NCBI GenBank assembly: GCA_902771595.1
Contig: CACXXH010000007.1
Location: forward strand, 1-49,965
Source: Fibrobacter succinogenes
Lineage (GTDB): Bacteria; Fibrobacterota; Fibrobacteria; Fibrobacterales; Fibrobacteraceae
DNA: 49,965 nt
Direction of reading: 5' to 3'
Of this stretch, positions 42,624 to 49,886 are shown piece after piece. Numbering within the stretch: position 1 is the stretch's first letter; each line of letters starts with the position of its first letter. The position numbers and the translations under genes are program-made. The notes under the pieces were generated by a model. The model was not told the DNA's origin. It did no database searches and saw only the letters and a program-made list of their open reading frames with translations.

Positions 42624-42660
42624 AAAAAAGGACCTTCGCTGGGAGTATCAGCGAAGGTCC
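42624..42660 (-). terminator. minus-strand terminator beside the array
   Basis: A perfect 12-bp stem, GGACCTTCGCTG (42630-42641) with CAGCGAAGGTCC (42649-42660), loop GGAGTAT. The A6 at 42624-42629 gives a T tract only for transcription on the minus strand. No minus-strand gene is known upstream of it. Confidence 0.65.
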
Positions 42661-42673
42661 GAGGGATGGGATT

Positions 42674-42812
42674 GGGTGTTCCCTAAAATTAGACAATTTT
42701 TTCGCAAAAGGGTATAGTTTTTTAACAAAAAGTGTTCCCCAAGTGTTCTTTTTTGCCTTTTTCTTGAAAAATTCGTGATTTTCTGCAAATTTTTAGAAAA
42801 CAGGGTGTTCCC
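42674..42812. promoter_or_regulatory. four GTGTTC boxes upstream of the TIGR02147 gene
   Basis: GTGTTCCC occurs at 42676-42683, 42732-42739 and 42805-42812, and GTGTTC at 42743-42748. The two central boxes are 11 nt apart, about one helical turn; the outer boxes are 56 and 62 nt away. The first is within GGGTGTTCCC, a short inverted repeat. Candidate operators for the downstream regulator. Confidence 0.5.
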
Positions 42813-42842
42813 AAGAAAATAAAAAATTATTTTTAGAATATA

Positions 42843-43697
42843 ATGAACGTCTACGCCTACTACAATTACAGAAAATACCTGCAGGACTACTACGAGTACA
42901 GAAAGTCCGTGCAGCGTTATTTCTCGTACCGCTCCTTTGCGAAGAAGGCGGGGTATTCGTCGTCTGGGCTTTACCTCGATCTTATTCGCGGCCGCAAATC
43001 GCTTACGCCGCAGATGCTCCCGAAGTTTATCGCCGCCCTGGGTTTGAATGAACGCGAGGGCCGCTACTTCAGCCTGATGGTGGATTTCACCCATGCGACG
43101 ACGCCTGCGTCCAAGCAGCAGATTTTTGATCAGATGTCGGCGCTTCTGCCGCGAACCGTCAAGACGCTCACCAAGAACCAGCAGGAGTACTACAGCAAGT
43201 GGTATTATGTTGCCGTTCGTGAATCTCTTTCTGTACTCGATATAAACGAAAAGAACATCCAGGAAGTGGCTCTGTTCCTGAACCCGAAGATTACGCTCCC
43301 GCAGGCGAAGCAAGCTATCCAGCTGCTCCTCGACCTCGGACTTATCGACCTCGCTGAAGATGGCTTCTACCGTTCCGTGAACAAGACCATATCGAGCGGC
43401 CGCGAAATTGCCCCGCTTTTCGGTCATCAGTTCCAGAAACAGATGATTGATCTTGCAAAAGACGCTCTGGACCACTACAGCACCGAACGCAGAAATGTAT
43501 CTTGTACTACGATGAGCGTGTCCGCCGAAGGGCTCGAACGCATCATCAACAAGATCGACGTGTTCCGCAAGGAGGTGCTGGATATTGTGCGGTCGGATAG
43601 CGGAGAAACCATGGTGTGTGAGTTGAACGTTCAATTTTTCCCTCTCAGCAAGGAGAAGGAAGCCAAGTCTGGTAAGGACGGGGAGGACGCGAAATGA
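42843..43697 (+). CDS. TIGR02147/DUF4423-family regulator-like protein
   Basis: A 284-residue protein of the family annotated as the second-largest paralogous family of Fibrobacter succinogenes. It begins YAYYNYRKYLQDYYEYRKS and has a helix-turn-helix-like region with FSYRSFAKKAGYSSSGLYLD and LTPQMLPKFIAALGLNEREG, then a C-terminal DUF4423-like domain (YYSKWYYVAVRESLSVLDIN, QAKQAIQLLLDLGLIDLAED). These proteins are thought to be DNA-binding regulators and often sit before a lipoprotein gene. The stop overlaps the next ATG as ATGA, so both are translationally coupled. The C-terminus is charged (KEKEAKSGKDGEDAK). Confidence 0.85.
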   Translation: MNVYAYYNYRKYLQDYYEYRKSVQRYFSYRSFAKKAGYSSSGLYLDLIRGRKSLTPQMLPKFIAALGLNEREGRYFSLMVDFTHATTPASKQQIFDQMSALLPRTVKTLTKNQQEYYSKWYYVAVRESLSVLDINEKNIQEVALFLNPKITLPQAKQAIQLLLDLGLIDLAEDGFYRSVNKTISSGREIAPLFGHQFQKQMIDLAKDALDHYSTERRNVSCTTMSVSAEGLERIINKIDVFRKEVLDIVRSDSGETMVCELNVQFFPLSKEKEAKSGKDGEDAK

Positions 43698-45085
43698 AAT
43701 ACTCTTTGACCATGGTCATGGCTTGCGGCGCTTTACTTTTGGCCTGTACCGGCGGCAAGGACGTTGGCGGTACGGCGACCGATACCGAGAACATGATGAC
43801 GGCATCGGTGACGGGGCTTGTGAAGCGTTCTGACGGAACGCGCGCGGATTCTGCCGTCGTGCGCATGTCGCGTGTTTATTCCCAAAATGAATCGATTGGC
43901 GTTCCCGAGTTCGTTGAGGTGAGGACCGATACAGCGGGCGCATTCGCATTCGATTCCGCTATCGCCGATACCTTCCAGATTGCGGTCATCGACGAGAACG
44001 TCGAAGAAATTTCTTACCTGCCCCGCGTGGCGGCTGCGTCTACCAAGGGTCTTGAAAAAATCAAACTCGAGAAGGCGGCTCGTTTTGCGAGCGTGCTCTA
44101 CTACGATCGCGAGTCCGAGCCTGCGGTCGAGGTCGGGTCTCACTTCCTGGTGTACATGCCGGGCATGCCTTTTGTGCAGAACGTCTTCGCGAAGGATTCG
44201 TTCTCCATGCTCATTCCGGCTGGTTCCTGGTGGTTCGGGTTCTGCCCGGGTGACCCGCAGATGGTCGCCAAGCTGCAGGATTCCGGCGTGGCCGACAGCC
44301 TTATCTACCGCGTGTGGAACATGGGTTCCATGGAGGTGGATGCGGGCGATACGCTCGATGTGGGGCCGTTCTACTGGAGCACCGAGTTCGATGTCGATAC
44401 CCTTATCAAGGAAAAGAACGGCGATGGCAAGAACCGGTCCAGGATCTCTGGTCAGGTGAGCTGCGATTCCGGCAGGGTCTGCTCGGGCGTCGAGGTCATG
44501 GCGATTACGGATATCTACGGGTTCGAGTTCGTCGGGGATTCCTCCGTGTTCAAAGCCCAGACGGTCACGGATAGTGAAGGGCGCTGGTGGCTCCCCGTTC
44601 CGGCCGAAGTTCCTTACGACAGTTTCCGCGTGGAATTTCGCGCGGAAGGTGGCGATTCCGTGATGATGGGTCTCAGCCGTTACGTGATGGCCTCCGAAGT
44701 CGCTGACCTGGAAGACACTCTGGATGTGGGAACTGTTGAACTGACCGCCTCGTCGGGACTCGTCAGCACGATCGCCCTGGTCATCGGCCCGAGCGATTCC
44801 ACGCAGCCGCTCATGGTGAACAGCGTGGTCGTGGGTGCGAAGGGAACGGCGCACTTTGTCCGCACGGTGACCTACAACTCCTTGAAAATCAACGAGATGC
44901 CCTCGGGCGAACAGGAACTCCTGCTCTATTCCGGCGATACGAAGGTGATTTCGACGCTGCAGGCGGCCGAGACTCCGATCGAGGAATACGTGGTGAGCAC
45001 GTTCGTGAACTTGCCGAAGGGTGACGACCTCGAATGGCAGGGGATGACCTACACACCGCCGACACTCCCGAAATCTGCAAAATAA
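43694..45085 (+). CDS. lipoprotein with carboxypeptidase-regulatory-like domains
   Basis: A 463-residue lipoprotein with lipobox LLLAC (Cys near residue 18). Two regions look like carboxypeptidase-regulatory-like beta sandwiches: SVTGLVKRSDGTRADSAVV with VRTDTAGAFAFDSAIADTFQ, and RISGQVSCDSGRVCSGVEVM with TVTDSEGRWWLPVPAEVPYD. The G-x-V-x-x-x-D-G and T-D-x-x-G-x-F/W patterns are typical. Role unknown; surface exposure inferred. Translation is coupled to the TIGR02147 protein by a 4-nt overlap, suggesting that the regulator and the lipoprotein belong to one system. Confidence 0.75.
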   Translation: MKYSLTMVMACGALLLACTGGKDVGGTATDTENMMTASVTGLVKRSDGTRADSAVVRMSRVYSQNESIGVPEFVEVRTDTAGAFAFDSAIADTFQIAVIDENVEEISYLPRVAAASTKGLEKIKLEKAARFASVLYYDRESEPAVEVGSHFLVYMPGMPFVQNVFAKDSFSMLIPAGSWWFGFCPGDPQMVAKLQDSGVADSLIYRVWNMGSMEVDAGDTLDVGPFYWSTEFDVDTLIKEKNGDGKNRSRISGQVSCDSGRVCSGVEVMAITDIYGFEFVGDSSVFKAQTVTDSEGRWWLPVPAEVPYDSFRVEFRAEGGDSVMMGLSRYVMASEVADLEDTLDVGTVELTASSGLVSTIALVIGPSDSTQPLMVNSVVVGAKGTAHFVRTVTYNSLKINEMPSGEQELLLYSGDTKVISTLQAAETPIEEYVVSTFVNLPKGDDLEWQGMTYTPPTLPKSAK

Positions 45086-45098
45086 TTGAAATTACCCC

Positions 45099-45127
45099 TT
45101 GCACAACTGAGGAATATTTTCTAAAGT
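45099..45127 (+). promoter_or_regulatory. tRNA-Gln promoter with overlapping inverted repeat
   Basis: TTGCAC (45099-45104), 17-bp spacer, TAAAGT (45122-45127), 11 nt before the tRNA. GCACAACT (45101-45108) and AGTTGTGC (45125-45132) form a perfect inverted repeat spanning the promoter. Confidence 0.6.
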
Positions 45128-45138
45128 TGTGCGCACAC

Positions 45139-45209
45139 TGAGCTATGGTGTAACGGTAGCACAACAGATTCTGACTCTGTTTGTCTAGGTTCGAATCCTG
45201 GTAGCTCAA
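45139..45209 (+). tRNA. tRNA-Gln (anticodon CTG)
   Basis: The cloverleaf is complete: acceptor stem TGAGCTA (45139-45145) with TAGCTCA (45202-45208), D arm with GGTAGC, anticodon stem ACAGA/TCTGT around the loop TTCTGAC with CTG at 45171-45173, and T arm with GGTTCGAATCC. Discriminator A; the CCA end is not encoded. A terminator follows. Confidence 0.95.
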
Positions 45210-45214
45210 CGAAA

Positions 45215-45241
45215 CCCCTGTCATCCGGCGGGGGATTTTTT
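45215..45241 (+). terminator. tRNA-Gln terminator
   Basis: CCCCTG (45215-45220) pairs with CGGGGG (45229-45234), one G-U pair, 8-nt loop, followed by ATTTTTTA. Confidence 0.75.
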
Positions 45242-45255
45242 ATTGCTGTAATGTC

Positions 45256-45277
45256 ATTCCGGCCTCTGTGCCGGAAT
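45256..45277. repeat. short perfect inverted repeat
   Basis: ATTCCGGC and GCCGGAAT around CTCTGT, preceded by GTC. The GTCATTCCGG start recalls the palindromic repeat family but the rest differs. It lies between the tRNA terminator and the methyltransferase gene. Confidence 0.5.
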
Positions 45278-45311
45278 CGCCGTTACTTTGAAAAGAGTAT
45301 CTTTGGAATAA

Positions 45312-46076
45312 ATGGAATTTTTCGATTACTTCTCTCAATTGTACGGCGAACGCTGGCCGGCCCTTCTCGAATCGCTGAAGGGCGAGGGCTGCGCTACGGA
45401 ACTTCGCTTTGGCGAGGGGCTCGAGCCGTACTACCTGGACGAGGCGTCCGTCTTCGCGGCCGAGTCGCTCGGGGTGCTTCCCGGTGACCGCGTGCTTGAC
45501 ATGTGCGCCGCTCCCGGCGGCAAGTCCCTGGTGCTCGCTTCCAGATTGAGGGGGGAGGGGTCGCTGCAGAGCAACGACCGCTCGCCCGACCGCAGGATCC
45601 GCCTTTCGCACGTGCTCGAAAATTCCCTGCCCGAACAGTGGCGCTCCGTCATCTCCGTGACCGGCTACGATGGCGTGAAGTTCGGCATGCACAAGAAGGA
45701 AAGTTACGACAGGATTCTCCTGGACGCCCCGTGTTCCTCGGACCGGCACGTGCTCAACGCTCCCGAGCACCTCAAGGTGTGGTCGGTAAAGCGCGTGAAG
45801 CGCCTTGCGGTGGAACAGGGCTCGCTTCTGGCTTCGGCGGTGGACGCCCTTGCTCCGGGAGGGACCCTCATCTACAGTACGTGCGCGCTTTCGCCGATGG
45901 AAAACGACGACGTGGTGAAAAAGATCCTCAAAAAGCGCCCCGCGATGCGCCTCGACGAGATCGCGGAAATACCTGCGGGGGCGGACCGTACCGAATGCGG
46001 CGTGCATATCCTGCCTGACCATGCCGAGGGACGCGGGCCCATATATTGCGCTAGGCTTGTGAAATCGGGCACATAA
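45312..46076 (+). CDS. RsmB/NSUN-type cytosine-C5 RNA methyltransferase
   Basis: A 254-residue S-adenosylmethionine-dependent m5C RNA methyltransferase. Motifs: VLDMCAAPGGKSLVLASRL (AdoMet loop), SYDRILLDAPCSSDRHVLNA with the motif IV Cys, APGGTLIYSTCALSPMENDD with the catalytic motif VI Cys. It consists of the catalytic domain alone; the N-terminal NusB-like or PUA-type RNA-binding domains of RsmB or RsmF are absent, as in mitochondrial-type NSUN4 proteins. The rRNA or tRNA target cannot be inferred. It lies alone between tRNA-Gln and a terminator. Confidence 0.88.
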   Translation: MEFFDYFSQLYGERWPALLESLKGEGCATELRFGEGLEPYYLDEASVFAAESLGVLPGDRVLDMCAAPGGKSLVLASRLRGEGSLQSNDRSPDRRIRLSHVLENSLPEQWRSVISVTGYDGVKFGMHKKESYDRILLDAPCSSDRHVLNAPEHLKVWSVKRVKRLAVEQGSLLASAVDALAPGGTLIYSTCALSPMENDDVVKKILKKRPAMRLDEIAEIPAGADRTECGVHILPDHAEGRGPIYCARLVKSGT

Positions 46077-46103
46077 CGGGCGAAAAACCCCGTTTTTGGC
46101 CTT
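46076..46103 (+). terminator. terminator after the methyltransferase gene
   Basis: ACGGG (46076-46080) pairs with CCCGT (46089-46093) across an A-rich loop, followed by TTTTGGCCTTTTTTC. The stem is short and begins in the stop codon. Confidence 0.55.
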
Positions 46104-46146
46104 TTTTCACGTATCTTTTTCTTTTCAAATAATATATCTTTAAGGT

Positions 46147-47694
46147 ATGCTGAAACGATTCATTCCTTTCGTGTTTTTTGCTGTGCCTTTTGCCTTTGCC
46201 GCAGAATCTGCCCCAACCGCAGCTTCCGCTCCGGCAGCTCCTGTCGCGAAACAGGCCTCGCCCAAGGCAGCACCTGCAGTCGTCAATCCGGCCGATACGG
46301 CCACGACCCGCGAAGTGCCCGTGCGTTACTGGGTCATCGGGGACTCCGTGGAGCTTGAGGCCATCTTCGTGAAAATCGAGAAGGATACCGTTTACCTGCG
46401 GGCTCCGGACGAATCCACGCAGAAGATTTTCGATGCCATCAACGAAGCGGAAGCAACCGCTTTGCAGAAGAGCAATGGCCAGAAGGTCGAGGAAGAAGAC
46501 GAATTCGAGGATGACGACAAGGTGGAAGAGAAGAAGCCCGCCGACATCATCATGACGGATGCCGTGAAGGATTCGCTTGCCGCTCAGTCCGAACTTGATT
46601 CTGCCGCCGCCGCCGAAGCGGCAAAGGCCGCGGAAGTCGCTGCCGATGCGGAAGATGACCTGGAAGCCGCTCTCGAAAAAGAAGAGAAGCGCTTGAAGAT
46701 GGAAGAAGTGGCGAAGGTCGAAGCCGAAATTCGCGAACGCGAAATTCAGGATAGCCTCGCGCACGTGGTCGAAAACCCGTACATCAAGATTTTCCGCCTC
46801 GACCTGAAACGCCTCTACAACCTCGAAGACAAGGTCATGATTGACCTCTCTCTCTCGAACTACGTGGTCCCGGTCGTGAAGGAAGAGGAAGAGACGATTG
46901 AACTGTATCCTCCCGGAAAGGCGAACCTGCTTGTGGTCTCGAACCCCGAAGCCTGTTCCTTGTTCGTGAACGGCATTCCGCTCCACCAGATTGCACCCGA
47001 CACCATCAAGAACATCAAGCCGGGCAAGTACACCATCTCCGTGATGAGGGTTCTGCGCGATGTGGAATGGTGGGGCACGAAAACGGTGAAGATCAACGCG
47101 GATAGCCTGAACAAGGTCGAAATCGCGGTGGAACGCCCGTCCACGAAGCTCACGCTCAACACGAACCCTGAGGCTGTCGAAGTCTATATCGGCAAGGAGC
47201 CGACGGTGAACCACATGCCCGACTACGAAACCGATGTCGTGGTGAATGAAATCAATCCTCAGCCGCAGCTGCAGATATTCTTCCGCAAGGTGGGATACCG
47301 CGATACCTCGATTACTACCGAAGTCAAGGCGTTCATGCCGAACTTCATCAACGTGGAACTGGAATCCGTTGAGGATGTCGAGTACATCCAGGGACAGAGG
47401 GAATTCAACCAGAAGCGCAGCGATCGCCGCGTGGGTAAGGTCTTCCTGTTCAGTTCCATCGCGCCGATTATTGCGGGCGGGGTGCTTTGGTACCTGGCGG
47501 AACGCAACTGGAGCAATGCCGCCGACAAGAAGCATGAATACAACCGCTCCGTGTTCGACAGCGAGAAGGCTCAGCGGCTCATCAAGGACAATCACGACCT
47601 GAACAAGCAGGGCGATATCAAGGGCGGTATTGCCGCCGGTCTCGGTGCCATTGGTTTGGGCCTCCTTGTGGCGGGGATTGTCTTTACCTTCTAG
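46147..47694 (+). CDS. PEGA-domain envelope protein
   Basis: A 515-residue protein with a signal peptide (FVFFAVPFAFAAESAPTA), an Ala/Pro-rich start, a strongly acidic and coiled region (about residues 110-200, EEEDEFEDDDKVEEKK), then PEGA-type beta domains: ANLLVVSNPEACSLFVNGIP with IKNIKPGKYTISVMR, and TKLTLNTNPEAVEVYIGKEP. Near the C-terminus two membrane helices (VFLFSSIAPIIAGGVLWYLA and AAGLGAIGLGLLVAGIVFTF) flank a charged loop. PEGA domains are found in envelope and surface proteins. The function is unknown. TATATC lies 8 nt before the ATG. It may be co-transcribed with the DUF1007 gene 13 nt downstream. Confidence 0.75.
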   Translation: MLKRFIPFVFFAVPFAFAAESAPTAASAPAAPVAKQASPKAAPAVVNPADTATTREVPVRYWVIGDSVELEAIFVKIEKDTVYLRAPDESTQKIFDAINEAEATALQKSNGQKVEEEDEFEDDDKVEEKKPADIIMTDAVKDSLAAQSELDSAAAAEAAKAAEVAADAEDDLEAALEKEEKRLKMEEVAKVEAEIREREIQDSLAHVVENPYIKIFRLDLKRLYNLEDKVMIDLSLSNYVVPVVKEEEETIELYPPGKANLLVVSNPEACSLFVNGIPLHQIAPDTIKNIKPGKYTISVMRVLRDVEWWGTKTVKINADSLNKVEIAVERPSTKLTLNTNPEAVEVYIGKEPTVNHMPDYETDVVVNEINPQPQLQIFFRKVGYRDTSITTEVKAFMPNFINVELESVEDVEYIQGQREFNQKRSDRRVGKVFLFSSIAPIIAGGVLWYLAERNWSNAADKKHEYNRSVFDSEKAQRLIKDNHDLNKQGDIKGGIAAGLGAIGLGLLVAGIVFTF

Positions 47695-47707
47695 CGTGAT
47701 TTTTCCG

Positions 47708-48295
47708 ATGCGCAAATTGTTATTTGCTATTGTCCTGGCTTTCCTTGCGGGCCAGACTTTTGCGCATCCCCATGTCTTTGCCGATGTCAAGGTGAAGATT
47801 ATGTACGACAAGGCCGGTTTTTGCGGGATTCTCAACCACTGGGTCTTCGACGAAATTTACAGCGCCGGGATGGTGGCTTCGGTCGACAAGAACGGTGATG
47901 GCAAGTTATCGGTGGAAGAGGGCAAAGGCCTTGAAGCTGCCATCTTGGATCCGATTGCAAAAAGCAACTACTACAATTACGTACAGGCTGGTTCGGAGTT
48001 CTTGAAGGTCCTGAATATCAAAAAGTTCAAGGCTTCTTTCGTGAAGGGCAAGCTTGTACTCGACTTTGTGTCGGAATTCTCGAAGCCTGCGGGTGCGGAC
48101 TGGACTATGCTCGTGGTGGTCGTGGGCGACCCGTCGAATTACATCCAGATGACTTCCGATATGGAAAATGCGGAAGTTGATTCTCCGGCGACACTCGAGG
48201 TCGAATATTTTTCCGACGCGATTGATGGCCTCACGCTTTTCAAGGCGTTCCGTCCCGAAATAGAAGGCCTGTATTTGCGGTATAAGAAGAAGTAA
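47708..48295 (+). CDS. DUF1007-family exported protein
   Basis: A 195-residue protein with a signal peptide (LLFAIVLAFLAGQTFA) followed directly by HPHVFADVKVKIMYD, the hallmark His-Pro-His start of DUF1007 proteins, which are often encoded beside metal (Ni/Co/Zn) transporters. An EF-hand-like loop, DKNGDGKLSVEEGK, follows at about residue 60. No transporter gene is adjacent here, so a metal role is only a family-based suggestion. ATG 47708 is chosen because it begins the signal peptide; the frame is open upstream into the previous gene. No clear ribosome-binding site. Confidence 0.82.
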   Translation: MRKLLFAIVLAFLAGQTFAHPHVFADVKVKIMYDKAGFCGILNHWVFDEIYSAGMVASVDKNGDGKLSVEEGKGLEAAILDPIAKSNYYNYVQAGSEFLKVLNIKKFKASFVKGKLVLDFVSEFSKPAGADWTMLVVVVGDPSNYIQMTSDMENAEVDSPATLEVEYFSDAIDGLTLFKAFRPEIEGLYLRYKKK

Positions 48296-48400
48296 TATTT
48301 TGCCTGAATTTGTTGCAGTTGGGTTAAATTAGTTGAAATTCCTCACAGGCGTGTAATACAAGGGTACGCATTGGCACGATAAAAAACTAAATTCGTGTAT

Positions 48401-49246
48401 ATGCGGAGAATTTTTATTTCTGTTTGTTTTGCAGTGGCGTCTGTCCTGGCTCAGGTGGTGCCGGAGTCTGTTTCTAGTGAGCCTGTTTCTGATTCGTCGG
48501 CCGTGGCTGTCAAGGTCACCGATCCGGATTCCGTGAAGGTGGAAAAGGCGCCTGCGGATTCGGTGAAGAAGGGCGGACTTCTGGATGCTCTTTTCCCGGT
48601 CGAATCGGACGAGATGATTTCGAAGGGTCATGTTTATGCCGGTGCGACGCTTTCGCTTATCCAGGCGAACACCGAGGACGATGCGCTGAACATCCTTATT
48701 GGCGATGTCTACGAGGCCTATGGTTACACGTTCACGGTGGAGGCTTTTGGCGGGTACTTTTTCCGCGACGCGATGGCGATCGGCTTGCGTGCCGGTTATT
48801 CGCGCACTTGGTTCGATGTCGATTTTTCGATCCTCGAGGACTTGCTGGACGTGAAGGAACACCGCAAGTACGTGAGCAACGGGTTCTTCGTACAGCCGCT
48901 CCTGAAAAATTACCTGAAGGTGCTCGATTCCCGCCTGTTCTACCTCTTCAACGAGACTTCTATCATGGTGGAATATTCCTACGGTATCTCGCAGACGGAT
49001 AACGGCGAAGACATGAAGAAGACGCGCAACAGGGGCTGGTCCATCGAGGCGGGTATCAATCCGGGTATCTGCGTGATGGTGCTGAACCGTATCGCGTTCG
49101 AAACTTCCGTCGGGCTTCTGGGCTTGAGCTCGAGCATCATCGATGTGGAAGAGAATAACGAGACGAAGAGCCGAGTCGTATACAATGTCGTGAATTTTAC
49201 CATCAACCTCCTGGCGCTTAAATTCTCGCTGGTGACGTTCTTCTAA
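48401..49246 (+). CDS. predicted outer-membrane beta-barrel protein
   Basis: A 281-residue protein with a signal peptide (FISVCFAVASVLAQVV), a Ser/Val/Asp-rich linker, and a barrel-like region from GHVYAGATLSLIQANTEDDA to the end, LLALKFSLVTFF, closing on Phe. YTFTVEAFGGYFFRDAMAIG and LRAGYSRTWFDVDF are typical alternating strands. No family recognised. TAAATT lies 7 nt before ATG 48401; an in-frame GTG at 48395 is less likely. The next gene starts 10 nt after its stop. Confidence 0.7.
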   Translation: MRRIFISVCFAVASVLAQVVPESVSSEPVSDSSAVAVKVTDPDSVKVEKAPADSVKKGGLLDALFPVESDEMISKGHVYAGATLSLIQANTEDDALNILIGDVYEAYGYTFTVEAFGGYFFRDAMAIGLRAGYSRTWFDVDFSILEDLLDVKEHRKYVSNGFFVQPLLKNYLKVLDSRLFYLFNETSIMVEYSYGISQTDNGEDMKKTRNRGWSIEAGINPGICVMVLNRIAFETSVGLLGLSSSIIDVEENNETKSRVVYNVVNFTINLLALKFSLVTFF

Positions 49247-49256
49247 GGGGGCCTAG

Positions 49257-49886
49257 ATGAAGTTTGATCTTTTGAAAAAGAAATTGTTTGTCGCGGGTGC
49301 GCTGTGCTCGTTCGCGCTTTTCCTGTGCGCCTGCAACGATGGGCCTAGCGTCCCGGTAATTCCTCCCGATGCATACGATTTTCTTGAAAATATGGACGAT
49401 GCGGAAATCGATGTGGCGACGCATACGATTGTGCTTCCCGAAGGGGTGGATTCCTTCACGGTGGACAATGTCGCGGCCTTGGGCGGGAGCTCGTGCTATC
49501 TTGCCTTGGACGACGATTCCGTGGATCCTGAAATCGACTGGGACAACGAGGTGTCGACGGGAACGACGCTCGGTGTTGGCGAAGACGGCCTTAACTTGGT
49601 CATGCTCGATGGCGATAACCGCGTAATCGCCGTGTGGCACGTGAGCCGCGCCAAAAAGAAGTCTTCCAGCAGCACGAAGAAGTCCTCTTCGAGCGCAAAG
49701 GCCGCGTCCAGTTCCAGCGAAAGCGAAGAATCCTCGAGCAGCAAGAAGGAACCGGCAAGTTCGGCTGCAGAATCCAGCTCGTCGCAGGAGGAATCGTCCT
49801 CGTCGGAAGAGGCGGTATCTTCGAGCAGCGAACCTGCGGAAAGTTCCTCCAGCAAGGAAGAGCCCTCCTCCAGCAGCGTCAGATAG
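49257..49886 (+). CDS. lipoprotein with Ser-rich C-terminal tail
   Basis: A 209-residue lipoprotein: signal with lipobox LFLCAC (Cys near residue 25), a short folded part (residues 30-130, containing DGLNLVMLDGDNRVIAVWHV) and then about 75 residues of Ser/Glu/Lys repeats ending in SSSSVR. In Fibrobacter lipoproteins such Ser tracts usually link the lipid anchor to a C-terminal domain, as at 10471-12093. Here nothing follows, so the protein may be truncated or the linker may be a terminal spacer. It is likely co-transcribed with the upstream barrel gene. Confidence 0.7.
   Translation: MKFDLLKKKLFVAGALCSFALFLCACNDGPSVPVIPPDAYDFLENMDDAEIDVATHTIVLPEGVDSFTVDNVAALGGSSCYLALDDDSVDPEIDWDNEVSTGTTLGVGEDGLNLVMLDGDNRVIAVWHVSRAKKKSSSSTKKSSSSAKAASSSSESEESSSSKKEPASSAAESSSSQEESSSSEEAVSSSSEPAESSSSKEEPSSSSVR

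Noticed and set aside
42648..43634. 328-residue minus-strand frame over the TIGR02147 gene
   Set aside because: Antisense to a well-supported gene and without motifs; the terminator at 42624 would fit its end, but the codon pattern supports the plus strand.
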